Below, in pieces: positions 1 through 11,815 of a stretch of DNA of 64,000 nucleotides. How positions within the stretch are numbered: the first letter of the stretch is position 1; each line of letters starts with the position of its first letter. The translations under genes and the position numbers were made by a program. The stretch comes from Planoprotostelium fungivorum (lineage: Eukaryota; Evosea; Variosea; Cavosteliida; Cavosteliaceae), in contig MDYQ01000157.1 in assembly GCA_003024175.1 (NCBI GenBank), forward strand, positions 1-64,000. Direction: 5' to 3'. The notes under the pieces were generated by a model that was given only the letters and a program-made list of their open reading frames with translations, was not told the DNA's origin and did not search any database.

Positions 1-302
1 CGGTCATTTTTGAATGCATTCAAACGAGAGAAAGGCATGAACCCAAACATCTCGGTGAAGGGATGTTTCTTTGGGTCTAAAGGTCCCTCGACTTCCGATT
101 GCACCTCTTCTTGGCTGTGAATTGATGATCCATTCTCGACGATGGCTTGACTCCTACGCTTAGATACGTGTATTGACTTTCTTCGGTTCTGTTCCGCGCT
201 CGGTGCTCTGGGTCTACGCGGAGGTGTATGTTGACTCTCTAAGATGCTCTCTTCGTCATTGGGATCAGGTGAGATAGACGAATAGTTGGGAAGACTTGCC
301 AT
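1..302 (-). CDS. Unknown protein, N-terminal 100 residues (runs off the window edge)
   Basis: An ATG at 302 on the minus strand opens a frame with no stop to the window edge, giving about 100 residues. The first 70 are hydrophilic and disordered-looking: an acidic start (SISPDPNDEES), then a basic stretch (PPRRPRAPSAEQNRRKS) and KRRSQ, then another acidic stretch. The last visible part, FTEMFGFMPFSRLNAF, is more hydrophobic and could lead into a folded or membrane domain. The start lies about 107 bases beyond the stop of the next minus-strand gene, the usual spacing here. I do not recognise a family, and the rest is outside the window. Confidence 0.55.
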   Translation of the reverse strand, partial: MASLPNYSSISPDPNDEESILESQHTPPRRPRAPSAEQNRRKSIHVSKRRSQAIVENGSSIHSQEEVQSEVEGPLDPKKHPFTEMFGFMPFSRLNAFKND

Positions 303-366
303 CTGCTATGGACACAGATGTTGTTGTCGGGTCTACCGCCCGATGTGTTAGAAGATTCGTTCTCCT

Positions 367-372
367 TTTATT
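367..372 (-). terminator. Candidate AATAAA polyadenylation signal
   Basis: AATAAA on the minus strand about 40 bases after the stop codon of the gene ending at 410. Position and sequence fit a canonical poly(A) signal; there is no transcript evidence. Confidence 0.4.
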
Positions 373-409
373 CTTGCTCAACTACAACGCAATTTGTAAC
401 GATTATCGT

Positions 410-840
410 TCACACAGGATAGCCATCGAGATGCATGAAGATAGATAGATAATGGAAGACTTCGAACTTTGTGTAGTACACGGTACACGTCGGAAAGAGA
501 TGATCGGGAAGGCGTACGACATCGTCGAACTCATCTGAAGCAATTTGAAAACAGTCGATATGTTCAGACAGGAGAATGCGGTTTATTCTGTTATGTCCAA
601 TCCTCAATCTTTCTTAGTTACAGTCGCAATCCTTGCATTCGTTAATCGATGAGATGATCAGAATGTCACTCACAATTTAGTACCGATTCGAGTATATAAT
701 TCAGGATAGAACTCTGACCACAAGAGGGCCACCGTCAAATAACCCAGACTGTTTGAAACGCCCATGAAGAACTGTCCTAAGAATCTGGTGAACGTAGAGA
801 AGTGAGTCTTTGGGTATTGAGGTGCGTCAGAACCCTTCAT
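410..840 (-). CDS. Small single-TM protein of unknown function
   Basis: Two exons joined across a GTGAGT...AAAG intron (about 609-673) encode about 121 residues. The chosen ATG at 840 is the first one after the stop of the upstream ABC transporter gene. Residues 15-40 hold one hydrophobic segment (FFMGVSNSLGYLTVALLW) that could be a membrane helix. The rest is mixed polar, with the downstream exon reading HNRINRILLSEHIDCF and onward without repeats. An AATAAA lies about 40 bases downstream. I recognise no family. The frame continuing cleanly through the splice is the main support; a membrane-organelle protein is possible but not shown. Confidence 0.5.
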
Positions 841-957
841 TGTGATTCGTCTGTATGATGCAGGTGATGTGGGATCTTTGGTGATGTGTTTCGTTTGTAG
901 ATTGCTAAATTTATCGATTTTCTGCATTTTTACAATTTCATCAAAACGTACGACTCT

Positions 958-3479
958 TTATAGTTGCAGTAAGATCTGTTCGTCTTCCACGGTCGTCTCC
1001 GGTGCAAAAGCCTTCCTTGCCTCCCTCGCTTGAATATCCCACAACTGCTTGTATACACCATTGAGAGTTAGGAGCTGACTGTGAGTCCCCCTCTCCACGG
1101 CCACACCCTTATCCAACACGAGGATCTCATCCGCATCCACCACTGTGGACAATCTGTGTGCCACCACCAGTGTCGTTCTTCCCTTGCTCACTTCCATCAG
1201 TGAATTCTGCCTTGAGTGAGACAAAAGTTGAACTCGCACACATCTCACCTGGATCTCCCTCTCAGTGATCGAATCGAGAGCAGAGGTGGCTTCGTCTAAG
1301 ATGAGAATCTGTGGATCTTTCAAGATGGTCCTGGCGATGGCAACCCTCTGCTTCTCTCCTCCACTCAGCCTCAGTCCTCTCTCCCCCACCAACGTCTTGT
1401 ACTTGTTCGGTGTGCTCATGACAAAATCGTGTAACTGTGCTTCCTTCGCAGCTTGCTCCACCGTCATACTGACCTGCCGTACGTGAGTTAATATCTCGTG
1501 GAAGTCATTTCACGTCATCGGAGGGTCTCGATATTCTACCGTAGTAGATGTTGTACTCTATCGTGTCGTTGAACAGCACGGTGTCCTGGGGTACGACACC
1601 GATGTGCCTTCTGAGTGACCTCTGCTTGATGTCTCTCACGTCTTGTCCATCGACCATGACGTGTCCACTGTCTACGTCGTAGAAGCGGCAGAGCAGCCTC
1701 GATAAGGTCGTCTTGCCTGATGACGTGTGAACCAACGTTGATTTTCCTCTCTGATCGTTTCTCTCACCTGAGCCAGAGTGACCCACTACGGCTAATGTCT
1801 TTCCGGGTGGAATCTTGAAGGAGACGCCTCGAATGGTGGGTTCAGATTTACCCTCAGGAACTTCATCCTTCTTATTGGCGGTCATGTTGGCCCGGCTATT
1901 GCGTGTGAGATCGATGATTCGGTTCACATCTTCACCTCGGATAGCTAAAGTAGACGTCTCTGAATTCAACTTCACCACCCTTCATGACCAGATCCCTCGC
2001 GTTCTCTATCGACAGATGAGTGGAGAACGAATGAGGAAAACGAACCGTAATCGGGTGCATCCGGTTTCTCTTGCATCAATTCGAACAATTGTTCGATATC
2101 CGTGAAGGCATTGGTGATCATTCTAACAATAAGAAATGAGCGACGCGAATCGATAGAGGAAGAGGAGAGATCTCACCTGTAAGAGATACCCAGACGTCCC
2201 AGAGGAGCGTAGACTTGTCCGACGTAGGCGACGACGGCGACGATGTCTCCCACGGTCAATTCTCCCTTTGTCACTTTGTACGCTCCCACTGCCAAGGCCA
2301 CACCGGTGCCCGCCTTCGATGATGAGATGATGAGACGTGATGGATGATGAGATGATGAGACGTGTTGGATGATGAGCTCACGATGATCATGAAGTTCTGA
2401 CCGCAATTGAGGATTGCCATGGAGTATTGTGTCTTCACACTGGCGTCGAAATAATCCGTGAGTGCCTTCTCGTATCTCTTCGTCTCATGCTCTTCCGTCG
2501 TGAAATATTTCACCGTCTACAACGCGTCAGGCCGTGATGAAGGGGCTCACGTTTTTCCCACCTCGAAATTGAGCAGACAATCCAAGGCAGACTGACTGGT
2601 CTCGTTGTTCTTCTGGTTCATCAACTTTCTGAATTTCGTTCTCCACTGGGGATGGTGAGACGTTTTCATGTTGTGAAGACTCACACTGGTGAGGAGATAA
2701 GTGTACGTGGCATAGATGAGAACGGAGATCAGCACGATGACAGCGAATGAGCCTCCGAAGTTTGTGATCAAGATGATACAAGTCAAGAAGATCTCTATGA
2801 ATGCGGGTAGGAGGGTGAATCCGATGGTCTCCAGTAGAGTTGTGATGGCATCTTTTCCTCTGTCCATGATGCGCAACAGCGATCCTCCAAGCAGATCAGC
2901 TGATACGTGTGATGACAGACTGAATACCCGTGTTTCGTGTGAGATGGAATCCTAAACTGAGATTTTGGAGGTGTGCGAAAGCATCGATTGCGACTGATTG
3001 TGTGGCATAGTTCTCAACTCTAACCCAGATGGAGTTTCTGATGTCACCCAGAGAAGAGGCAACGAACCTTCGCTGAGTGAGTGACAGATGTCTTCATAGT
3101 ATGACCATCACTTGAGGAGAGAATAGAGGATGAGTGCAGCAACAGGAAGATTGCCAGGTAGAGCATCTATGACAGCCTTGTATAGAAGAGGTATGGCCAA
3201 ATTGACCTGAAGAAGTTGGATCAGAAGGGATTTTGAAATAATATCACTCACGACCCTGCCCATCACGAGGAGCAGTAGACAAAGAACAACTCTTATCCTC
3301 AGACCTATCATATTCTTCGGCCAAAAATAAGGTACAGTCAATCTCATTGTCTTCAATCCTGTCTTCCATGTTGAATCCCAATCCTAAAGTGAGTCACGTC
3401 AGCTGACCTTCTATTCGCATAAAATCACCCTCTTCTTTCCTTCCTCTAAAGAGGGACCTGCCCTGTGCGCTCTCAACAT
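958..3479 (-). CDS. ABC transporter half-molecule, ABCB6/ABCB7/HMT1 type
   Basis: An ATP-driven exporter subunit of subfamily B that should work as a dimer in an organelle membrane. The first exon ([17 protein letters not shown]) joins a membrane domain that opens with PYFWPKN and includes LLNFE, WRTKFR and VGDI, all typical of the mitochondrial/vacuolar half-transporters (Fe-S/glutathione conjugate or heavy-metal-phytochelatin export). The nucleotide-binding domain is complete: Walker A GHSGSGKTT restored by removing a 51-nt intron, [13 protein letters not shown], signature [10 protein letters not shown], Walker [14 protein letters not shown] and H-loop VVAHRLS. There are several very short introns: 45 nt at 3207-3251, 51 nt inside Walker A and 42 nt at 1207-1248. 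The start at 3479 is inferred from a phase-compatible first intron. ABCB6/HMT1 and ABCB7/ATM1 cannot be separated with certainty; no extended N-terminal TMD0 is visible, so the substrate is left open. Confidence 0.88.
2318..2376. repeat. Intronic tandem repeat, 25 nt x about 2.4
   Basis: Two near-identical 25-nt units built of GATGATGAG, plus a partial third, lie inside an intron of the ABC transporter gene. The coding frame resumes after a CGAAG acceptor. Confidence 0.7.
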
Positions 3480-3662
3480 GTCTGTGTTGTTGCGTTTACG
3501 GGGACCCGAAAAATCACGTGACGGGAATTCCTGATCATTGAAAGAAAATGCAGTTTTGTGGTCCAAATGATTGAGACTCATAAAATGTGATGTGCCTTCA
3601 CCACCTGGCATGTCAGTCACGTCAACTGCCTATCCACATTTCTTCGAGTGTATTTCAAAGAC

Positions 3663-6600
3663 ATGGCCGACAAGGTCAGCCGCTGCGGATGGCGGGTGGT
3701 TCCTGTTCTCTGCCTCCTCATTGCCTCCTTATCTTTGTGTGAAGCGGCCAGTTATACTGTATCATCTTCGGGAGATCTCACAACAGGTGAGAGCGCTCTT
3801 CTGTTTGAGAGAGACTGAACCGCTCAGCGTGGAATAACGCCCTCACAAATAATGACGCGACCCCCACATTCTACTTCAACAGCATTATCCTCGGAACCCC
3901 CTTCATTGTGAATCTGACGGGGCAAACGAACCAAATCGTCACCTTCAGAGGTAATCAGGGGTCAGTCATTTCCAATCTGGGTTTCAATCTCACCTCCATC
4001 AACACGGTGAACATGTATGGTCTAAGCCTCATCAATTATTCGTTTGGAACGAAGAGTGTCTTTCGATACTCCGTTTCGGCCCGCACGGGGGTATATGGAT
4101 GTCAGTTCACCAACATCACGGCTGGTGCCGGTAAGACCGTCGCTGAAGGATCTTAGTCTCATCCCATTACAGTTCTCGATTATGATCAATCCGCCACAAT
4201 AGTCGTGAACAACAGCACCTTCAGACAGATTCAACTGCAGATCGATCATCCCGTGATTGATGCTCTGGGCGATGTGACGGTCTCTCAATCATCTTTCTTC
4301 TCAAACGTAGGGAATGGTCTTGTTTATGTTTTCGGCTCGTTGAACATGTCACAATGCACCATCTCAGACAACGCAGTCGGTGAGCCAACGACCTAATAGT
4401 ACCCTCCTGACACACAAACAGACAGCATCAATGCGGGTATTTTCAGCTCGATCTTCCTTACGAATACTCTCTTCACCAACAGCATCATCGGCGATAACCT
4501 GCTGATGGGACTGCACGCGAATAGTCTGATGATGAGCGGTAACAACTTCACCAACAACCGAGTCAAAAATAACCTGGTGAACATTCCACAACTGGGCTCC
4601 TTCACGGCTTCTACAAATTATTTGGATCGAAATATTCTCGGTGGTGCGCTGGTGTTAGTGGATCAAACAATGGACGTCACGTGGACAGACACCATCATCA
4701 TCGGAGGTAGCAACGGAGGATTCTTCCTCGCCAACAAAGTCCAATCTACAAATCTCACCGTCAGGAATGTCACTTTCGAGAATGCCATAGGCCCTGTCAT
4801 GTGAGGCATCAGACACCATGGCATCATCCATCATGACATCACAACATCAGCACATCCATCGTTTGAGCTTTACACTTCTCACTCTTCACCAGATACACAC
4901 CATCCGTGTCTAGCGTCGTTCTACAGCATTCTTCCTTCCGCAATATCACCGCAGTGATCGCCTTCTCCTTCAGCGGTCCCGCCCTGATGTCCATCTACAA
5001 CACCACCTTCCGTGACATCTCTTGCACCGGCACCTCTATCATCTATTTCAACGGATCTCAACTGTCAGTGGATCGTTCCACCTTCCAAGGGATGTCGTCC
5101 AGCTATGTAGATGGAGAATCTGGATGCATCGGTGAGATCTCATTCACGTAGACTTTGCTGACATGACAAGACATCGATCGATCTATGGTGCGCCTCAACG
5201 TGTCCAACACTCAGTTTGTACAATTGAATCAGATGTATTCTGTTCTGATGGATCCCTCCATTCAGACGGCAGATTTCACCAATATCACCTTCTCTTCTGT
5301 CTGTGAGTCAATTCTTCTTTCATTCGGTCCATTCATACATCGATTGACATCCATCAGACGGCGGTGTGTTCGTCTACAGAGAGGGATTTTTTGGTGGGGC
5401 TCTCGCCCTGAACGTCTACAACTGTACCTTCTTTAACGTGTCCAATCCAATCTCTCTCGGCCTACTCAACGCGATCAGCTCGGTGACCATTCGACACGTG
5501 TCGTTCTTCAATTGTCTCTACGGTGGTCTCAACTTGGCATCTGTGACCGATTACACCACCATCACCGATGTGACCTTCTACAATAGCACCTTGGCAACGA
5601 TGATATCCGTCAGAATCGCCAAACAACTGATCATCAGTGACGTTGATGCCCGAGACAACACCAACATCGGCACTTACATCCTCTGCACCTTCTACTCGGG
5701 AGCAACTGGGTCGCTGACCCACATCTTCTCCAAGAACAACACGGGGGACCACTTCATCAGAGTGTCAACGGATCTCGGATCTTTCAGTTCGATTCCACAC
5801 TCTCTCCTGTTGAGAAACATCTCCATCGATGGATTCACTGGCATCTATCCCACATCGTCTGCCGTATCCCTCTCCACCACCGGAATCGATCAGCTGGTCA
5901 TCGAAGACAGCAGTTTCACCAACTTGGAGTTTGGGGGAGGCCTCGTCATCAGCAGTATCATGCGAAATCTCACCATCACAAATACATTATGGAGGGTGAG
6001 AGTCGATCACATCGTCGATGCATCACGATCACATCACGCATCTCATCGAATCACATCTCGATTGACGTGAGGCACAGAGATGTTCTTCTGTCCAGGGTGC
6101 GGCGATCAGTCTCACAAACACCATTGATCAGGTCAGTCTCCCTCCACCACCCAACTGAAAGAATTCAGATGTACCTGTCCAACAGTACCTTCCTCGAAAA
6201 CAGCGCGGACCAGAGCGGTGGTGCCATCTACATCGGTGGATACATGTCCACAATCTCCATCAGCGATGTCCTCTTTGAAGGCAATTCAGTGTTAGATACT
6301 GGTGGTGCATTCTACTACGGAGGCTTCGGTCTCGGCATCGTCACCCAGATGCACTTCCAAGGGGTCAGATTCCTCGGAAATTCCGCGGAGTCTTCCGGAG
6401 GAGCAGCCTTCTTTGGAGGTGCCGCGGACAATTACACCTTCAATGACTTTGAAGTGTCCCACCATCAGGGAGGGCAGCAGGGGGCGTTCGTATTCGGTGG
6501 ACTCTCTCGTAAAGTGATACTGTCCAACGGCAAGTTCTTCAACAACTCTGGTGAAGTTTTTTATGAGATGAATGAATGACGAGAAAAGCTTCCGGAGGTG

Positions 6601-9600
6601 CAGGAGGTGCGTTGATGTTGAGTCCCGCTTGTTCTGTAGAGCATTTCAACATCACGGATTGTGATTTCAGTGGCAACGATGCATTCTACGGTGATGATCG
6701 ATGTGTTGGCATCGGCTGATGTGAGACAGGTGGTGGAATCTACATACAGGGTGCAGTCTCGATCGCCATGACATTAGAGAGCACCACGATGGAGGGTAAC
6801 AATGCCACGGGTAACGGTGGATCTATCATGATCAAATCGTCCAGGGTGAGATTCCATCGAAATTTCGATCTGACGTGAACAGGTGCAACAATTTTCCGTG
6901 AAGAATAGTACCATATCTGGGAGCGCTGACCTGTCGGGGGGAGCCATCTACATCGACTCTGCAAAGAGATTGGGACAATTGAATCTCATCGACAGCTCCA
7001 TCCTCGGATCTGCACAATTGAACGGCGGTGGAATTTACCTCACTGGATATCTGTCCCAAATCTGTTGGGAAGGGACGACCGTGACAGACTCTTCGGCTTC
7101 CCAGGGAGGTACGTACGTACGTACGGATGAGATTTGACTCGGAAAGGTGGTCTCTACATCGACCCTCGCTTCTCTTTCGATCAATGGAATTCATCCAATG
7201 TCGTTTATTCCTATAATGCTGCAGTCAAGTCGGGAGGGGCCATCTACAACGGACGAGCGGGAGCGTTCTTGTTGAACGGCACTTCTTTCATTTCCAACAC
7301 TGGAGGTACCCTGGGTGCGGCCTATTTCTCTCCTAACCCTTCCAATCTGACCGTCGCATCTTCTTCTTTCGTCAACAACAGGTGATCCATCTTTCATCTC
7401 ACGATTAACACTCTTCAGCGCGGCATCTGGAGGGGCCATCTATTTAACCAATTCGAATCGTCTATCTGTACAAAATTCTATATTTCAAGGTAAAGAATAT
7501 CAACGGATGGATGAGTGATGAACGAAACAGGTAACAAAGCTGCCGTCGGTGATGGTGGATCGTTGTACGTGGGAAACAACAATCTCGCACAACTCTTCCA
7601 AGTGAACATATCAGACGGCTCATCCAACAACAATGGAGGTGCATTGATCGTACAAGGAGGCACCCTCGTCATCGATGAATGCTCCGTGTACGATAACACG
7701 GCCACCAACGGAGGAGGTCTGTATGTTGGACTTTCCACTGTGATCAGCATGTACAACACAACGTGGAGGGGAAACAGAGCAAGTTCTCAAGGAGGAGGAG
7801 TTTATTCGTACAGAAGCATTATCGATCTACAACGGAACGATTTCATGAGCAATGTTGCGAGTGATGGAGCTGGAATGAGCGCAATTGAATGCAGAGTCGA
7901 GGTCGACGATTCAGTTTTCATCGAAAATTCTGCCACTTCTCTGGGAGGGGGTATCTATGCTCTCTCTACGACGAGTGAGCTGTCTTATCTTTCATTTTCG
8001 TTCTGAAAAATTTCAGGCCAGAAGAGGGATGATTTTTTCGCGATGAACGTGACTCGAACCACTCTGAACAAAAATCGAGCCGATACTGGTGGAGCCGTCA
8101 TGATGGTGAACAACCAAACCGTCTGGTACTCCATCTCCTCTTGCATCGTCAGAGAAAACAACGCCACGAGAGGTGCTGCGTTCGGTCTGGCCGGCAACGT
8201 ACAGGTGAGAGAAATAGTATGAAATTGTTTTGACACATCCAACAGATCTACAATACGATCGTGTCAGACGGAACTTCGGATAACGGTCAGTTGCTGTACG
8301 CATCGGCCGACTCCAACGTGAGGGGCGAAGGGAATTCACTGAACGGACAGGCTTTATCCACCGCAACTTCGGTCTCTCTAACGACCACCGGAGATTTCTC
8401 TTCTTCCACCTTGGTCTGTCCCAACGGTAAGATATCTCACGACAATTATCATCTGATTCCACCAGGGGTCGTCCAGGCAACCAACGTGACGAAGTCTTGT
8501 CTGGTGAAAACAGATAAGGGTATTCATTTATCCAACACGTCCATCGTTGCCATCGCAATTGGTGCCGGAGGAGGACTCCTCCTCTTGATCGTATTGATCA
8601 TGGCCATCATCATCTTCAAGAGAAAGTGAGTCATCCTTTCATCCTATCGGTCATTACAACGTTAACGTACATCAGCTCCATGAGGAGAAGGGGAATGAAT
8701 GGCATACGATTGGAGAGATTGAACGTGGGCGAAGAGATGAAGAAGACGACCATTCCTTATTCTGACTTGAGAAACTTCGTCAAGGTGAGTGGAAGGATGA
8801 GACGTCCGTTGATGGGATGACAGATCGGTGCGGGAGCATTTGGTATCGTCTACTCTGCCGATTGGAGTGAGTGGACGAACGTGAAGCGTGATATTCAAGC
8901 GTGCAGGAAATCTGACGGTGGCCGTGAAGCAATTGCAGAACCAGGAATCCATCACACAGAAGCAATTTGATGAATTCATACAGGAGGTGAGATGAAAGAG
9001 GTGGTAGTGATCATGACGATGAGAACAGGTAGATATCATCAGGAAGTTGAGATCACATCCGAATGTTGGTGAGAATGATCACGAAGAAGAGATGAAAAGT
9101 AACATGTTTGAAAGTTTTATTCATTGGCATCACCATCAGACCCGATCCCATCAGTCTGATCACGTGGGTTGGATATCTCTGTGAAAACTCATCGAAAACT
9201 CAGTGAATTCTGCGGTGGTGGAGACCTCTTCAATTATCTGAGGAAGAACGAAGTTGACGTGGGTCTACCTCAAGATCATCAGAAACTCATCTTCTCAGAT
9301 GACAACGAAGAGGAAGTTTATCCTGCAGATTGCATTAGGCCTGCAGCATCTCCACTCTGAGAAGGTCATTCATCGTGATCTCGCGGCGAGGAACATCTTG
9401 CTGACATCCGATCTGGTCTGCAAGGTGGGGAACGGCGATGATGAGACGCTGACGTCGATGAGGTGTCTGACTTTGGACTGTCGCGAGAGCAGAAGCAGGG
9501 AGTGGAAGAGAGCAAGACGGAATCGAACGTGGGCCCTCTCAAGTGGATGGCGCCGGAAGGTGATGACATCTACACTTCATCTGTGACTGATCGATCTCAT

Positions 9601-10111
9601 CAGCCATCCACAATCAACTCTATTCCATCCAATCAGACGTGAGATGATCATTCATCTCGTTCGATTGAATCACAATCTATCAGGTCTATTCTTACGGCAT
9701 CGTCGTCTGGTGAGTGTTGAGAGAAGAAAATCGTTATCACATTCCGCTGAACGTGAAACAGGGAGATTCTGAACACGAGTGAGCCATATCCTGGCATATC
9801 ACCAGTCGAGGCCGCAGTAACAGTTCTGAATGGACTCCGACCTCCCATCGATCATCTCGACGTGGGATTGAAGGACTTGAACGACATCATGTCAGGTACA
9901 TCACATGTCCAAAGATCATGAGAATGACATGGATACAGCGTGTTGGCAGTTAGAGGCGAATAAGAGGCCGCACATGTCTACGATATGTTGCTTGTTGAAG
10001 GGTGAAGCTGCTCCAGAGGCATTTGAACTGCCAAAGGATGAATCGCCCAGACCAGATGGAACTCAATATCGTCACATACAACTGGACAATCAATACGGTG
10101 CTCTGATGTAA
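3663..10111 (+). CDS. Receptor tyrosine-kinase-like protein with beta-helix/Pmp-repeat ectodomain
   Basis: A type I membrane receptor. The ATG at 3663 starts a signal peptide (VVPVLCLLIASLSLCEA). The ectodomain, about 3800-8500, is a long right-handed beta-helix (pectin-lyase-like) rich in N-x-S/T sites, with GGAIY/GGAFY/GGGIY polymorphic-outer-membrane-type repeats in its second half. One TM helix (AIAIGAGGGLLLLIVLIMA) near 8551-8620 is followed by a basic stop-transfer and a kinase domain: IGAGAFGIVYSADW glycine loop, VAVKQL lysine, EFCGGGDLFNYL hinge, HRDLAARN catalytic loop, DFGLSRE and KWMAPE, then SYGIVVWEIL. HRDLAARN is the tyrosine-kinase form, so Tyr phosphorylation is likely, though a TKL enzyme is possible. 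The stop TAA at 10109-10111 overlaps an AATAAA. About 20 short introns; ectodomain exon limits are approximate. Ligand unknown. Confidence 0.85.
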
Positions 10112-10116
10112 ATAAA
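10111..10116 (+). terminator. AATAAA overlapping the stop codon of the receptor kinase gene
   Basis: The last base of the TAA stop is also the first A of AATAAA, so the 3' UTR would be only some 10-30 bases. Unproven without transcripts. Confidence 0.35.
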
Positions 10117-10259
10117 GAGTTCAGCGTCGTCAGCAGTGCGTGATGTTGTTAGCCAACAACGACAGACACGGTCACGTGATTTCCTGAAATTGGAAGGAAT
10201 TTCAAATCTCACCGCATGAGGTTGTGAAGTCAATCACGCAACAAGAACGAAACACGAAC

Positions 10260-11666
10260 ATGGCCGAAGCAGTATTATCCATAATCGGACAGGTCACCGA
10301 CGCCATCTATTCAAAGAGCTACAAGGATGTCCCTCTCGCCGAGGGTCTGCAGGTGATTTGGAATGAGTCTAAACCAGCTGACGTAAGTAGGTCGCAGTGA
10401 AAGGAAATGAACAGAATCCGCTCGTCGTTTTGGGAGAGGGACCAGCGTGGGATGACCAGAAGAAGGTGAGGAGGAATCGATGATACACGCGATTCATAGT
10501 GACAGGTCTTGTATTGGGTTGGTATGTCAGGATCCATTCACACATTCTCTGACCATTTTAGACACGAAGAGTAAAGTGATTCACGTCTATAATCCTTTTG
10601 ATAAGAGTGACAAGTCCATACCTATTCCAGGAGGAAAACAGGTTTCAGCAGGTGAGACGTCATTTCACCATCAACGTCACATTGTCTATCGTCGCCTCTT
10701 TGGACAAGTCCTCACTTGAGACAGTCATACCTCGAAAGAAGAACAGAGACGAAGTCGTCGTGACACTAGAAGATGGAGTTTACATCTTGAACCTCACCTC
10801 TCAGACTCTCACCTTCTTAGACCACCCAGAAGTCACCAAGCCAGGTGATCATCGTTCCTCCCTCGACGCCATCTCACCACCTCAGGCAACCGATTCAACG
10901 ATGCCAAGTGCGATCCAAAGGGAAGACTCTTCGCAGGCACCATGGAAGATGCGGAATCGGGAAAGGTGATGGTCGTCTCACACGATGTCCATCATGTTGA
11001 TGGTGTCCATCACAGGTGACGGGAGGTCTATACGTGATGAACCCCGAGAGTCACCGTTGTCACATCGTCGTGCCCGAGTCCGGCATGTCCAACGGCCAAG
11101 CTTGGTCCCCCGATCACAGTACTTACTATTGGATCGACACCCCCACCGGCACCGTCTTCTCCTTTGACTACGACTTGGTGCATCCTCTTCTACGTCATTC
11201 TCATTCTGAATCCAATAGGAATCTGGGGCCATCGCGAATAAGAAGGAGCTGATCAAGATCAAAGAGGGAAATCCTGACGGGATGACCATCGATAGTGAAG
11301 GTGAGAAGAGAGAGGGAGAGGAGAGTGAAGATGGATAGGTAACCTGTGGGTGTGCCACTTTGGTGGTGGATGCGTCACGCGTTGGAATCCTCACACGAAG
11401 GAACAACTGTTCAAGTTGGATCTTCCCGTCAGCCAGCCTTCCTCTTGTTGTTTCGGTGGTGAGCTCTTTCATCTATCATCATCATCGATCAGCGTGATCG
11501 TTCTCCATCGTTTGATGCTGATGAGATGGCAGGAGATGACATGAGAGATCTCTACATCACGAGTGCCTCGAAGGGTTTAGAATTAGACAGCGAACCTCTC
11601 GCGGGAAGTCTCTTCGTCTACCGAACCAACGTCACCGGTGCACCCAGCCATCCCTTCTCAGGATAA
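10260..11666 (+). CDS. SMP-30/gluconolactonase/regucalcin family protein
   Basis: A six-bladed beta-propeller, metal-dependent lactonase family member. The frame, joined across about eight short introns, gives the family landmarks in order: LGEGPAWDDQ (first metal-binding Glu), VLYWVDTKSKVIHVYNP, VVVTLEDGVYILNL, the key NRFNDAKCDPKGRLFAGTM block (metal-binding Asn), MSNGQAWSPDHSTYYWIDT (catalytic-site Asn/Asp region), GNLWVCHFGGGCVTRWNP and a C-terminal LYITSAS. All expected ligand positions (Glu, Asn, Asn, Asp) look present, so an active enzyme is plausible. Substrate (sugar lactone, other ester or Ca2+ role) cannot be assigned. A roughly 38-residue N-terminal lead before the propeller (MAEAVLSIIGQVTDAIYS) is extra to the usual family length. 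One intron (10383-10414) is only 32 nt. Confidence 0.9.
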
Positions 11667-11681
11667 ACCATCATTCATGAT

Positions 11682-11775
11682 TCTCTTCTTTGTCATCATC
11701 ATCCACACGGAACATCCTCTCTTCTTTGTCATCATCATTCACACAGAACATCCTCTCTTCTTTGTCATCATAACC
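11682..11775. repeat. 36-nt tandem repeat between convergent genes
   Basis: About 2.6 copies of a 36-nt unit starting TCTCTTCTTTGTCATCATC occupy most of the 149-bp gap between the regucalcin-like gene and the DOT1-like gene, whose 3' ends face each other. Confidence 0.8.
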
Positions 11776-11815
11776 GATGAGAGAGAGTGATAAGAAGAGA
11801 CAATCGATGCACCAT

